Of a stretch of 64,000 bases of DNA, positions 36,013-45,439 are shown piece by piece. Position 1 is the stretch's first letter. Each line of letters begins with the position of its first letter. The notes under the pieces are model-generated. The model had not been told where the DNA came from. It saw only the letters and a list, made by a program, of their open reading frames with translations, and searched no databases. The stretch covers positions 1-64,000 of the forward strand of contig CAYRLG010000009.1 of NCBI GenBank assembly GCA_964425195.1, read 5' to 3'. A program made the position numbers and the translations under genes. The stretch is from Desulfamplus sp964425195 (lineage in GTDB: Bacteria > Desulfobacterota > Desulfobacteria > Desulfobacterales > Desulfobacteraceae).

Positions 36013-37983
36013 CTATTCAAGCTCTTCAATCTCGGCAAGCCTTGTATCAAAAACTATTTTTTTAGAGTCAAGCTCATCCATACTTTTTTCAAGAGTGTCA
36101 AAAAGAAGATCAATTTCTGCCTGGCATCGAGATATTTCTCGTCCAATATAAGCAATCTCTTTACCATTTTTCTTTTCAGCCGCCTCTTGCATTGAGGCAT
36201 GAAGCTCTTTAAGTTCAACCTCAAATTTATCTATAAGTTTTTCACTCTTTTCAATAGTTTTTTCTATATGGCTGATAGCTTTTGAGCGTTCTTGTATGAT
36301 CTCTGAGCGTAACTTACGAAGCTCTTTTTTATTCAGGGTAGCTGCTTTGTTAGTTATAGTTTGACTTTTTACTTTAGTGTGGAATGATTTATTACGATTT
36401 GCAACTTCGCCATCTTCGTCCCATCCCCCTTTATCTAAGAACTCCTGATATGTTCCCTCAAACAGCTCAATCTTATTGTTTTTGAATACAACAAGGCGAT
36501 TTGCTAAAGAGTGGAGAAACATCTCATTATGAGTAACTAAAAGAACAGCTCCCCGAAAATTATCAAGAGCAATAACAAGAGAGTCACAAGACTCCATATC
36601 AAGATGGTTGGTAGGTTCATCAAGCATCAAAATATTTAGAGGTTCTGCTAAAAGTTTTGCCAGCATCACTCTGCTCTTCTCTCCTCCTGATAGAACAGAA
36701 ATTTTTTTGAGTGCACTATCTCCTTCAAACATCATTGCACCACAGATATTTCTTGCCTTTTGTCTATCCATGTCAGGGTGAGAATAGATAATCTCCTCTT
36801 CAATTGTAAAATTGCTGTTTAGAGAGGAGACGTTGGTCTGTTCAAAGTATCCCATTGCAACTCCGGGATTGTAGTTCACTTTGCCTGAATTGGGAGCAAG
36901 TCTGCCAGATAGAATTTTAAGCAAAGTTGTTTTACCTTTTCCATTTTTACCAATAATGGCAACTCTATCTTCAGGTGCAACAGTGATGCTAAAATCGTTA
37001 ATCAAAGGGATATCTTCAGAATCGTCAGGTAGGTTACAATAGTCAGAAGAAAAGTTCTCTGAGTTTTTATAATTTAAATTGATAAAGTTGGAATCCTCAG
37101 ACGAGCCATAAGAAAAGGTAATGTTTTCGCACTCCATTATTTTTTTGCCAGCAAACTCCTTATCTCTAAAAGCAAACTCAAGAGACTCTATTTTTTGCAA
37201 AGCATCTTTTTTATCCATTTTTGCAAGTGCTTTTACCCTTGATTGAACTAATCCTGCAAGTCTTGCCTTTGCACGAAAACGGGTGATAAAAAGCTCCATC
37301 TCTTTTATTCGCTTCTCTTCGTTTAGTCGTGTCTTTTCATAAATCTCTTCATCTTGGGCAATTTGTTCATAATATTTTTGGGTTGTACCTGCAATTTTGC
37401 GAATAACACCTCTATGAATTCCAGCTATATGGGTAACAATGCTGTCCATAAAACTTCTGTCGTGTGTCACAAGCAAAATTTCACGGCTCCATGCTCGTAA
37501 AAATGAAGATATCCAGCGGATCGATACAATATCAAGATAGTTTGTAGGCTCATCAAGTATCAGCAGATCAGGGTCTGACACAAGTACCTTTGCAAGTGTG
37601 AGACGCACCTGATATCCTCCTGAAAAATCTGATGGCTCTCTATTCATATCATCTTCAGAAAAACCAAGACCAGCAAGGATCTTTTCAGCTTTCCAGTAGT
37701 GATCTTTCTCATGTTCTGTAAGACCTAACATACACTCTTCAAGAACGCTCTTTTTTGAAAAGGCAATATGTTGGGTAAGATATCCAATTCTATAATCGCT
37801 TGGAATCTGTATCTGACCACTATCCGGCTCCTCTTGACCAGTCACCATGCGAAGCAGAGTTGTTTTCCCATGACCGTTTCTTCCTACGAGACCTATTTTT
37901 TCACCAGAATTTATCTGAAACGAGGCATTGTTGAATAACACCTGACTTGAATATATCTTAGAAAGGGAATCAATATTAATCAT
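36013..37983 (-). CDS. ABC-F family ATPase (Uup/YheS type)
   Basis: A 656-residue protein with two ATPase domains and no membrane segments, as in ABC-F translation factors. Domain 1 has GRNGHGKTT and FSGGYQVRL; domain 2 has GKNGKGKTT and LSGGEKSRV; both have LDEPTN followed by YLD or HLD. An Arg/Lys-rich linker (about 205-265) holds the P-site tRNA interaction motif region. A Ser/Asn/Asp-rich insert of about 30 residues follows YGSSE at the start of domain 2. A coiled-coil C-terminal tail (about 560-656) is as in Uup. Ribosome rescue or DNA-related roles are known in the family. Confidence 0.9.
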   Translation of the reverse strand: MINIDSLSKIYSSQVLFNNASFQINSGEKIGLVGRNGHGKTTLLRMVTGQEEPDSGQIQIPSDYRIGYLTQHIAFSKKSVLEECMLGLTEHEKDHYWKAEKILAGLGFSEDDMNREPSDFSGGYQVRLTLAKVLVSDPDLLILDEPTNYLDIVSIRWISSFLRAWSREILLVTHDRSFMDSIVTHIAGIHRGVIRKIAGTTQKYYEQIAQDEEIYEKTRLNEEKRIKEMELFITRFRAKARLAGLVQSRVKALAKMDKKDALQKIESLEFAFRDKEFAGKKIMECENITFSYGSSEDSNFINLNYKNSENFSSDYCNLPDDSEDIPLINDFSITVAPEDRVAIIGKNGKGKTTLLKILSGRLAPNSGKVNYNPGVAMGYFEQTNVSSLNSNFTIEEEIIYSHPDMDRQKARNICGAMMFEGDSALKKISVLSGGEKSRVMLAKLLAEPLNILMLDEPTNHLDMESCDSLVIALDNFRGAVLLVTHNEMFLHSLANRLVVFKNNKIELFEGTYQEFLDKGGWDEDGEVANRNKSFHTKVKSQTITNKAATLNKKELRKLRSEIIQERSKAISHIEKTIEKSEKLIDKFEVELKELHASMQEAAEKKNGKEIAYIGREISRCQAEIDLLFDTLEKSMDELDSKKIVFDTRLAEIEELE

Positions 37984-38210
37984 AAATTAGTCATAAAAAA
38001 AATAGTCTTTGATTTTTGGAAATACATGATATAGCTAAATACAATGATATGGTTATATGTTTATAATGTCGATTTAACTATCTGTTAGAATTGTCTTGCA
38101 AATATGCAGACTTTTTTATGATATAGCCAATTTCAGCTTTTAAATCAACTGTTTTCCCCGCATCTATATACGGGGTGTTTCTAACATTAAATTTAAGGAA
38201 AAAATCACAA

Positions 38211-40961
38211 ATGACACAGTATATCTATAATTTTGGAGGTGGCAAGGCAGATGGCAATGCCTCTGAAAAGAATCTTCTTGGCGGTAAAGGTGCCAATTTA
38301 GCTGAAATGGCTATTCTCGGCTTGCCCGTTCCTTCAGGATTTACCATTTCAACTGAATGCTGCAATGATTATTTTAAAGCAGGGGGTAAACTGCCTAATT
38401 CTCTATACTCTGAACTTGATGAGGCAATGGCAAAAATTGAGCAATTTATGGGGAAAAAGTTTGGAGACCCCCAAAACCCACTTTTAGTCTCAAGCCGTTC
38501 TGGTGCCAGAAGTTCCATGCCGGGAATGATGGAAACCGTTTTGAATGTTGGATTGTGTCCAGCAACAATTCCGGGATTGATTGAGCAGACTGGCAATCCA
38601 TGGTTTGTGTATGATGCCTATCGAAGACTTATTATGATGTATTCAGATGTTGTTATGGAGAAGGCAGAAGGGGTAGAGCCTAAAGATGGAATGGGAATAC
38701 GCCTTCATCTTGATATGATGTTAAATGATCTAAAAAATGACAGAGGTTATGAGTCTGATACAGAGATTACAGCAGAAGAGATGAGTGCTCTTTGCGATAA
38801 ATTTAAACGTAAAGTTGTTCAACATCTTGGCACTGAATTTCCAGATGATCCTCGTGAGCAGCTTCTTGGTTCAATTGGTGCAGTCTTTAAAAGCTGGAAT
38901 GGTAAACGGGCTGTATCTTACAGAAGAATTGAGCATATCCCAGATAGTTGGGGAACAGCGGTCAATGTTCAGAGTATGGTATTTGGCAACATGGGTGACA
39001 CATCTGCTACTGGTGTTGCATTTACAAGAAATCCTGCAACTGGAGCAAACATATTTTATGGAGAGTGGCTTCCCAATGCTCAGGGCGAAGATGTCGTTGC
39101 AGGCATAAGAACTCCTAACCCTTTGAATAATGAGACAAAATCTGATCACAATGCCCATCTTCCCTCTCTTCAAGAGGCTATGCCTGAAATTTATAAAGAA
39201 CTTGTCCATATTAGAACCACTCTTGAAACACATTATAAGGATATGCAAGATATTGAGTTCACAATAGAGCAGGGAAAACTATATATGCTCCAGTGCAGAG
39301 TTGGAAAACGTACTGGAACAGCAGCTTTAAACATGGCAATGGATATGCTTGAAGAGAGCTTAATTGATGAGCCAACAATGGTTACAAGACTTAATCCGGC
39401 TCAACTTGATGAGATGCTACACCCAATTGTTGATCCTGACGCTGAAAAGAAAGCAGAAGTTTTAGTTCAAGGGTTACCAGCAGGTCCTGGAGGAGCTTGC
39501 GGTCAGATTGTATTTACATCGGAAGATGCGGTTTACTGGAACAAAAAGGGCAAAGCTGTAATACTTGTAAGAGAGGAGACAAATCCAGAAGATATTGAAG
39601 GTATGAGGGCAGCCAAAGGTATTTTAACTGCAAGAGGAGGTATGACAAGTCATGCAGCCCTTGTTGCCAGAGGTTGGGGAAAGTGTTGTATCGTGGGAGC
39701 TGGTGCTCTTAAGATCAAGTCTGAAATAAAAGAGTTGCACGTAGCAGGTTCAAGCGGAGTTAAAGTATATAAAGAGGGAGATTTTCTCACCTTGAATGGA
39801 ACTACTGGTGTTGCATATATCGGCAAACTTGTGATGAAAGATGCTACAGCAAACCCAAAATTTAGACAGTTTATGGCAGTTGCAGATAAATATAGGACTT
39901 TAAAGGTCAGAACTAATGCAGAGACTCCAAAGGACGCGGCTCAAGCTCTTGAGTTTGGAGCCGAAGGTATTGGACTTTTTAGAACTGAGCACATGTTTTA
40001 TGGTGCTGATTCTGAAAAACCACTATTTTTACTTCGTAAAGTGATCTTAAGCAAAACACCTTACGAGCGTCAGATAGCACTTGACGAACTCTATCCATTT
40101 ATTAAAAAGGAGATGAAAGGAACTCTTGAGATAATGGATGGTAAACCAGTTACCTTCCGTCTGCTTGATCCGCCTCTCCATGAGTTTGTTCCAAACTCTC
40201 GAGAGACTCAAGAAGAGTTATCAAGAGAGCTTGGTATCGATATTGAGGAGATTGAGAAGAGAAGTGAGGCACTAAAAGAGGTCAATCCAATGATGGGGCA
40301 CAGAGGAGTCCGTCTTGGTATCACATTTCCTGAGATAACATCTATTCAGTTTAAAGCTATCTTTGAGGCATCCGCAGAGCTTATAAAGGCTGGTAAAAAT
40401 CCTCTTCCGGAGATTATGGTGCCAGTTACCTGCAATGAAAAGGAGCTGCAATTTACAAAGAGCCTTTGCAATAAAGTTTATGAGGATGTTATTAAAGAAC
40501 TTCAGAAAGATGATGACGACAAGCTCACATCTATTCCACATCAATTTGGAACAATGATTGAAATTCCAAGAGCTGCTCTTATGTCTCACAAAATGGCTGA
40601 ACATGCAGAGTTTTTCTCTTTTGGAACAAATGATCTCACCCAAATGACATTTGGATTTAGTCGTGATGATATTGGCTCTTTTATGAACGACTACATTGAC
40701 AATGCCATTTTAGATGCTGACCCTTTTGCAACTTTGGATCAAGAGGCTGTAGGTAGCCTAATTGAGGTATCTGTCAAAAAAGGGAGAGAGACTCGCCCAA
40801 ATATAAAACTTGGAATCTGTGGGGAGCATGGCGGAGACCCAGCATCAATTGAGTTCTGCCACAAAGTGGGACTTACATACGTAAGTTGCTCACCGTACAG
40901 AGTTCCTGTAGCACGTTTAGCAGCAGCTCAGGCAGCTATAAAATACCCAAATAAACAGTAA
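38211..40961 (+). CDS. ppdK: Pyruvate, phosphate dikinase
   Basis: About 916 residues. The enzyme converts pyruvate, ATP and phosphate to PEP, AMP and PPi, reversibly. The N-terminal nucleotide-binding domain begins YIYNFGGG and contains SSRSGARSSMPGMMETVLN; the phospho-histidine is in GGMTSHAALVARG; the C-terminal PEP-binding barrel has FGTNDLTQMTFGFSRDD and the acid/base Cys in GICGEHGGDP. I chose the ATG at 38211, which follows AAGGA, over an upstream GTG. With PEPCK at 9620 it gives PEP for gluconeogenesis. The intergenic region contains a short CCCCG/CGGGG repeat (38156-38175). Confidence 0.95.
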   Translation: MTQYIYNFGGGKADGNASEKNLLGGKGANLAEMAILGLPVPSGFTISTECCNDYFKAGGKLPNSLYSELDEAMAKIEQFMGKKFGDPQNPLLVSSRSGARSSMPGMMETVLNVGLCPATIPGLIEQTGNPWFVYDAYRRLIMMYSDVVMEKAEGVEPKDGMGIRLHLDMMLNDLKNDRGYESDTEITAEEMSALCDKFKRKVVQHLGTEFPDDPREQLLGSIGAVFKSWNGKRAVSYRRIEHIPDSWGTAVNVQSMVFGNMGDTSATGVAFTRNPATGANIFYGEWLPNAQGEDVVAGIRTPNPLNNETKSDHNAHLPSLQEAMPEIYKELVHIRTTLETHYKDMQDIEFTIEQGKLYMLQCRVGKRTGTAALNMAMDMLEESLIDEPTMVTRLNPAQLDEMLHPIVDPDAEKKAEVLVQGLPAGPGGACGQIVFTSEDAVYWNKKGKAVILVREETNPEDIEGMRAAKGILTARGGMTSHAALVARGWGKCCIVGAGALKIKSEIKELHVAGSSGVKVYKEGDFLTLNGTTGVAYIGKLVMKDATANPKFRQFMAVADKYRTLKVRTNAETPKDAAQALEFGAEGIGLFRTEHMFYGADSEKPLFLLRKVILSKTPYERQIALDELYPFIKKEMKGTLEIMDGKPVTFRLLDPPLHEFVPNSRETQEELSRELGIDIEEIEKRSEALKEVNPMMGHRGVRLGITFPEITSIQFKAIFEASAELIKAGKNPLPEIMVPVTCNEKELQFTKSLCNKVYEDVIKELQKDDDDKLTSIPHQFGTMIEIPRAALMSHKMAEHAEFFSFGTNDLTQMTFGFSRDDIGSFMNDYIDNAILDADPFATLDQEAVGSLIEVSVKKGRETRPNIKLGICGEHGGDPASIEFCHKVGLTYVSCSPYRVPVARLAAAQAAIKYPNKQ

Positions 40962-40991
40962 CAACCCCAAAAAAATAGAAGGAGATAATAA

Positions 40992-41288
40992 ATGATTCTA
41001 ATTACAAGCGTTGTCTATCCACCTGAAAGTGCAAAAGAGGTTGCAAAACGTTATCTTACAGCTCCTAAGTTACCAGAGTATCTTAAAAAAAAAGGACCCT
41101 ATATTTGTGCAGATATAAATAATGGAATCAACTCAATAACATTTTATGAACTTGAAAATCAGAAAATGGCAGAGGGGTTGCAGGCACTTGGAAACAATAT
41201 GGCAGTTTACATTGGAATATCTGGGTATAAGTACGATATCAGACCCTATTATGATCTTGAAGAGGGGTTAAAAGTTATAGGAATGTAA
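40992..41288 (+). CDS. Small protein of unknown function downstream of ppdK
   Basis: A 98-residue cytoplasmic protein that I do not recognise. It is compact, with predicted alternating strands and helices (MILITSVVYPP, a helix SAKEVAKRYL, INSITFYELE, a helix KMAEGLQALGNNM, VYIGISGYKYDIRPYY), compatible with a ferredoxin-like alpha-beta fold. It begins 30 nt after ppdK with a strong AAGGAG, so it is co-transcribed and may relate to pyruvate/PEP metabolism, but that is only context. Confidence 0.7.
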   Translation: MILITSVVYPPESAKEVAKRYLTAPKLPEYLKKKGPYICADINNGINSITFYELENQKMAEGLQALGNNMAVYIGISGYKYDIRPYYDLEEGLKVIGM

Positions 41289-41290
41289 AA

Positions 41291-41333
41291 AAGATATAGA
41301 GAGATGCACGCTTTGTGCGTCTCTCTATATCTT
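41291..41333. terminator. Long hairpin between convergent genes, related to the 28-nt palindromic repeat
   Basis: AAGATATAGAGAGATGCAC (41291-41309) pairs with GTGCGTCTCTCTATATCTT (41315-41333), nineteen positions with one mismatch, around a five-base loop. It begins three bases after the stop of the small gene and lies between convergent genes. Its core (GAGA-GCAC/GTGC-TCTC) resembles the repeats at 17357 and 47347. Confidence 0.7.
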
Positions 41334-41414
41334 TAGGAAAATAGCTCTATCGTTTTGATAACTTATCTCACTATTTCTACCTCTAAAGTTTACAATAGTA
41401 AGATTTTAACAATC

Positions 41415-43103
41415 TCACACCCTAAATCTTCCTACAATGGCATTTAGGTCTTTAGCCATTACACTTAAGGCAGTAGCACTTAATTTGACTTGATCGCTGC
41501 TATTTGAAATTTCTGAGGCAGCAGCATTTACTAAAGCTATCTCCCTTGTAATTTCGTTTGCAACATAAGAGCTTTGGCTTATATTTTCATTTACATCCTG
41601 TATCCCCTTAGATACCTGATTTATATTGCTACTAATTTCACTTGTTGCAGCAGATTGCTCTTCTACAGCAGCGGCAATTCCAGAGACAATTTCGTTCACT
41701 CCGTTTATAACATCTGATATCTCGTCAATCTCCTTGACGCTCATTTTGGTCATATTTTGTACCTCGTCTATCTGATGTTTGATATTAAGAGTTGCTTGGG
41801 CTGTTTGATTTGATAACTCCTTAATTTCGTTTGCCACTACTGCAAAACCCTTACCTGCTTCACCAGCTCTTGCAGCCTCTATTGTTGCATTTAATGAGAG
41901 TAGTTTGGTCTGTTCAGATATCTCTTTTATTGTCTCAGTAACTTTACTAATAGCATGTGCAGCCTTTCCAAGCTCTGACATTCTGTTGAATGCACTCTTA
42001 GACTTATCTACAGCACTATTTGAGATGCTTCTTGCTTTTTCAGCATTTTTAGCAATCTCGTTTATTGTTGCATTCATCTCTTCTGCAGAAGATGCCACCA
42101 TGTTTGTATTTGTTGAAGACTCTTCCATTGCTGCTGCTACATTATTTATACTTGTATTCATCTCCTCTGCTGCTGCAGCTACATTGTTAGCTCGTGTTGC
42201 TGTATTTGCAGCACCAGAAGAGAGTTCAACCGCAATTGATGACAACTGTGTGGAAGATTTATCGACCTTTTTAGCATCAGATGCAATTTGTCTTACTATC
42301 TCCTGAAGTTTTTCCATAAATGTGTTGAACCACTTAGCAAGCTCGCCAATCTCGTCATTGCTTGTAACTGCTAAACATTTGGTAAGATCACACTCTCCGC
42401 TGGCAATATCTTTCAAGCTATTTATAGTTGCGTTGACTGTATTGACAATATTTCTGATCACAATCCATGTTAGGAATAGACCTATAATCAATCCTAATAA
42501 TATAATTGAGATTAAAAAGGTTACTGCAGAACTGTAGGTTTTATCTGAATTATCATTTGCTATTGCTGCATTTGCAAGAGTCAACTCTGTTAGTTTGTCT
42601 ATCTGATCACGCATTGATTCAAATTTACTATTGGTCTCTCCTAATGTCAGTGCAATCGCTTTTTTTCTTGATTCGTCTGTATTTTTTTTAAGTTCGTTTA
42701 TTACCATGTGTGTGGATTCAGCCCACTCTTTTCTGGCTCTATCATGTATCTCTATAAATCTCTTCTCCTCTTGAGATGCTGAAAGAGCTTTAAATTTTGC
42801 CCACCGTTCTGCTGACTGCCTAAAATTAGTTTCATACTCATTTAAAAGTTTTTTGTATATTTCGGTATTTGGTTCTGCAAAAATAAGAGAGCGTTCAGCA
42901 ACCAAAAGTTGCTGAAGGTCACGGTCAGCTTCGACCAAAAAATTCATTGCTGGCATACCTATTTTAAAAATATCTGTCAGGTTAGCTTGTATATTTTTCA
43001 TACCCCTCAAAGATAACCAGCCAGATATACCCATAAGAAGTAGTAAAATGAGACAAATTGAGAAAATCTTTTTTTTGATGCTCATGTTTTGAAATAAGTT
43101 CAT
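41415..43103 (-). CDS. Methyl-accepting chemotaxis protein with four-helix-bundle sensor
   Basis: A 562-residue chemoreceptor. The first membrane helix is near 12-32, followed by a periplasmic four-helix-bundle sensor (4HB_MCP-like, about 33-188), a second helix (about 190-214), HAMP (about 215-270) and a signalling domain. The CheA/CheW contact tip reads EQTKLLSLNATIEAARAGE, and methylation helices are Ala/Glu/Asn-rich. No C-terminal CheR pentapeptide is seen. The signalling half is nearly the same as that of the receptor at 43208. Ligand unknown. Confidence 0.92.
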   Translation of the reverse strand: MNLFQNMSIKKKIFSICLILLLLMGISGWLSLRGMKNIQANLTDIFKIGMPAMNFLVEADRDLQQLLVAERSLIFAEPNTEIYKKLLNEYETNFRQSAERWAKFKALSASQEEKRFIEIHDRARKEWAESTHMVINELKKNTDESRKKAIALTLGETNSKFESMRDQIDKLTELTLANAAIANDNSDKTYSSAVTFLISIILLGLIIGLFLTWIVIRNIVNTVNATINSLKDIASGECDLTKCLAVTSNDEIGELAKWFNTFMEKLQEIVRQIASDAKKVDKSSTQLSSIAVELSSGAANTATRANNVAAAAEEMNTSINNVAAAMEESSTNTNMVASSAEEMNATINEIAKNAEKARSISNSAVDKSKSAFNRMSELGKAAHAISKVTETIKEISEQTKLLSLNATIEAARAGEAGKGFAVVANEIKELSNQTAQATLNIKHQIDEVQNMTKMSVKEIDEISDVINGVNEIVSGIAAAVEEQSAATSEISSNINQVSKGIQDVNENISQSSYVANEITREIALVNAAASEISNSSDQVKLSATALSVMAKDLNAIVGRFRV

Positions 43104-43207
43104 ATAAATCCCAATAATTTATTATTTGAGTTATTAAATATTTTGTCTATACAATTTTACTCTTTATCTTATCTCTTTAAGATGCTCTATTTAAGTTTTT
43201 AAGAAGG

Positions 43208-45223
43208 TTACACTTTAAATTTGCCAACAATTGCGTGTAACTCTTTAGCCATACCATTTAAACTTGTAGCGCTTGATTTAACTTGACCGCTTCCATTAGA
43301 TATTTCTGCAGCAGCAGCATTAACTTGCACTATCTCCTTAGTGATCTCCTGTGCAACAGAAGAGCTTTGACTTATATTTTCGTTTACATCTTGTATCCCT
43401 TGAGATACTTGGTTGATATTGCTACTGATTTCGCTTGTAGCAGAAGATTGCTCTTCCACAGCAGCAGCAATTGCAGAGACAATATCATTAACGCTATTGA
43501 TAACATTTGATATCTGATCAATCTCTTTGACGCTCAGTTCGGTCATGTTTTGGACTTCATCTATCTGATTTTTGATATTAAGGGTTGCTTGAGCTGTTTG
43601 GTTTGATAGCTCTTTAATCTCGTTTGCAACTACTGCAAAACCTTTACCCGCTTCACCAGCCCTTGCAGCCTCAATGGTTGCATTCAAAGAGAGAAGTTTG
43701 GTCTGTTCAGAGATATCTCTTATTGTCTCTGTAACTTTGCTAATTGCCTGAGCAGCTTGTCCAAGCTCTGACATTCTGTTAAATGCACTTTTTGATTTAT
43801 CTACAGCGTCATGCGAAACGCTTCTTGCCTTTTCAGCATTTTTTGCTATTTCGGTTATGGTGGAGTTCATCTCTTCTGCTGCAGATGCCACCATATTTGT
43901 GTTGGTAGAAGACTCTTCCATTGCTGCTGCTACATTGTTGATATTTGTGCTCATCTCTTCTGCTGCTGCTGCAACATTGCTGGCTCTTGCTGAGGTATTT
44001 TCAGCACCAGCAGAGAGCTGAATAGCAACAGCAGAGAGTTCTGTGGAAGAGTCATTGACTTTAACTGAGTTGGCAGCAATCTGTTTTATGATCTCCTGCA
44101 ACTTCTCCATAAATGTGTTGAACCATGTAGCAAGTTCTCCTACCTCATCTTTACTTTTTACAGTAAGACGCATTGTAAGGTCGCCTTCTCCTGTAGCAAT
44201 CTCTTTCAGTCCCTCTACAGCACTATTTATAGGTATAAGAATTCTTTTTGCCATAAAGAGGAAGAGCATAGCTGTTATAAGAACAGCAAACAGAGTAATA
44301 ATAATAGATATGTTTCTGATAGCAACAACTGAAGAGGTAAATTCATCAATATTTTGGGTTGTTGCAATATACCAATCGTTTATCCCAACAGGAGCATAAC
44401 CAGCTATCTTATCAACTCCCTGATATATATATTTTTCAACACCACTTTCTCCAGAGAACATTTTTTCAAGAAACAGTTCCATTCCTTTTAAAGTGCGTGC
44501 GTTAAGGGTTAGAATATGCTTTTCAACCGGATGAGCAATTACAAGACCATCTTTATTAAGCATGTAGCCATACCCTGTGGTGCCTATTTTTCTGTTAGAG
44601 ATAAGATTAGTGAAAAAGGAGACACGGATAGTAACACAAAATGTGCCTTCAATTCTATTTTCTGGAGATTTGATAGGAGCACATACAACTGATACTACAT
44701 CATTAGTGGCTTTTGATCTGATTGCTGGTCCTATTGAGACTTCTCCTGAAGAGATTGTTTTTTTGAAATAATCGCGATCTGCAACATTGATTCCTACATA
44801 GCTTTTTTCATTTGTGGATCTTATAGTTCCTGTAAAGATGTTGCCTTTAGAGTCAGTTACAAAAATACCTTCGTAATTTTCTCCCATACTTTGAACTGTT
44901 TTTTCTAAGTTGGAGTTTATGTCAGACAGGTCATGAGTCTCTCCTCTATTTTGTGCTGTAGCAGCTTCAACTACTAACTTTTTTTCTGCAAGTATTTTCG
45001 CCTTAATGAATTCAGATTCAATAATGTTTCTGGTCATTGTGGCTATATCTTTTGCTACATCCTGTGCCTGCTGTTCAGATAGAGTTGTAAGAGCGTTACT
45101 ACTTTTGCTTATAGAGATAAAACCCGTAATAATAAGAGGTAGCAGTACTGTCAAAACACCGCCAGCAATCAGTTTAAAACTTAAAGAGTGATATATTTTT
45201 CGTCCCTCAGACTCTCTTTTCAT
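43208..45223 (-). CDS. Methyl-accepting chemotaxis protein with Cache sensor domain
   Basis: A 671-residue chemoreceptor. Helix 1 is near 16-35. The large periplasmic region (about 36-300) is a double-Cache domain: GIFVTDSKGNIFTGT, DRDYFKKTISSG, and GTTGYGYMLNKDGLVIAHP in the second lobe, followed by APVGINDWYIATTQ. A second helix (about 303-323), HAMP and a signalling domain with EQTKLLSLNATIEAARAGE follow. dCache receptors often bind amino acids or carboxylates directly, but the ligand cannot be assigned. It is upstream of, and parallel to, the receptor gene at 41415. Confidence 0.93.
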   Translation of the reverse strand: MKRESEGRKIYHSLSFKLIAGGVLTVLLPLIITGFISISKSSNALTTLSEQQAQDVAKDIATMTRNIIESEFIKAKILAEKKLVVEAATAQNRGETHDLSDINSNLEKTVQSMGENYEGIFVTDSKGNIFTGTIRSTNEKSYVGINVADRDYFKKTISSGEVSIGPAIRSKATNDVVSVVCAPIKSPENRIEGTFCVTIRVSFFTNLISNRKIGTTGYGYMLNKDGLVIAHPVEKHILTLNARTLKGMELFLEKMFSGESGVEKYIYQGVDKIAGYAPVGINDWYIATTQNIDEFTSSVVAIRNISIIITLFAVLITAMLFLFMAKRILIPINSAVEGLKEIATGEGDLTMRLTVKSKDEVGELATWFNTFMEKLQEIIKQIAANSVKVNDSSTELSAVAIQLSAGAENTSARASNVAAAAEEMSTNINNVAAAMEESSTNTNMVASAAEEMNSTITEIAKNAEKARSVSHDAVDKSKSAFNRMSELGQAAQAISKVTETIRDISEQTKLLSLNATIEAARAGEAGKGFAVVANEIKELSNQTAQATLNIKNQIDEVQNMTELSVKEIDQISNVINSVNDIVSAIAAAVEEQSSATSEISSNINQVSQGIQDVNENISQSSSVAQEITKEIVQVNAAAAEISNGSGQVKSSATSLNGMAKELHAIVGKFKV

Positions 45224-45321
45224 AAGTTCTCCTCTCCTTTTTGATAAATCTCTTTTAATCTACTTTTTAATGTAATTGACAATGTAAGATTGGGCTGGTA
45301 ACTCTACAAGGTAGGTTTATA

Positions 45322-45340
45322 GTAACTCAAAATGAGTCAC
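45322..45340. promoter_or_regulatory. Short palindrome in the divergent intergenic region
   Basis: GTAACTCA and TGAGTCAC flank AAA (45322-45340), symmetric except for one position. It lies between the chemoreceptor gene and the divergent amidohydrolase gene, where an operator would be expected. No convincing promoter pair is seen beside it. Confidence 0.3.
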
Positions 45341-45439
45341 AATGATTTTATTAATTACTATTTTTTAATGAATATGGCTACCACTATTTAAGTTTACCTC
45401 TATTTTTTAATAAACTATCTTAAAAAGGAGATTAAATAT

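Noticed and set aside
38156..38175. CCCCG/CGGGG inverted repeat upstream of ppdK as a terminator or operator
   Set aside because: The arms are only five bases long, and no T tract or larger symmetry surrounds them.
38871..39248. A 125-codon open frame antisense to ppdK
   Set aside because: It lies wholly within the conserved PPDK coding region and has no start signal.
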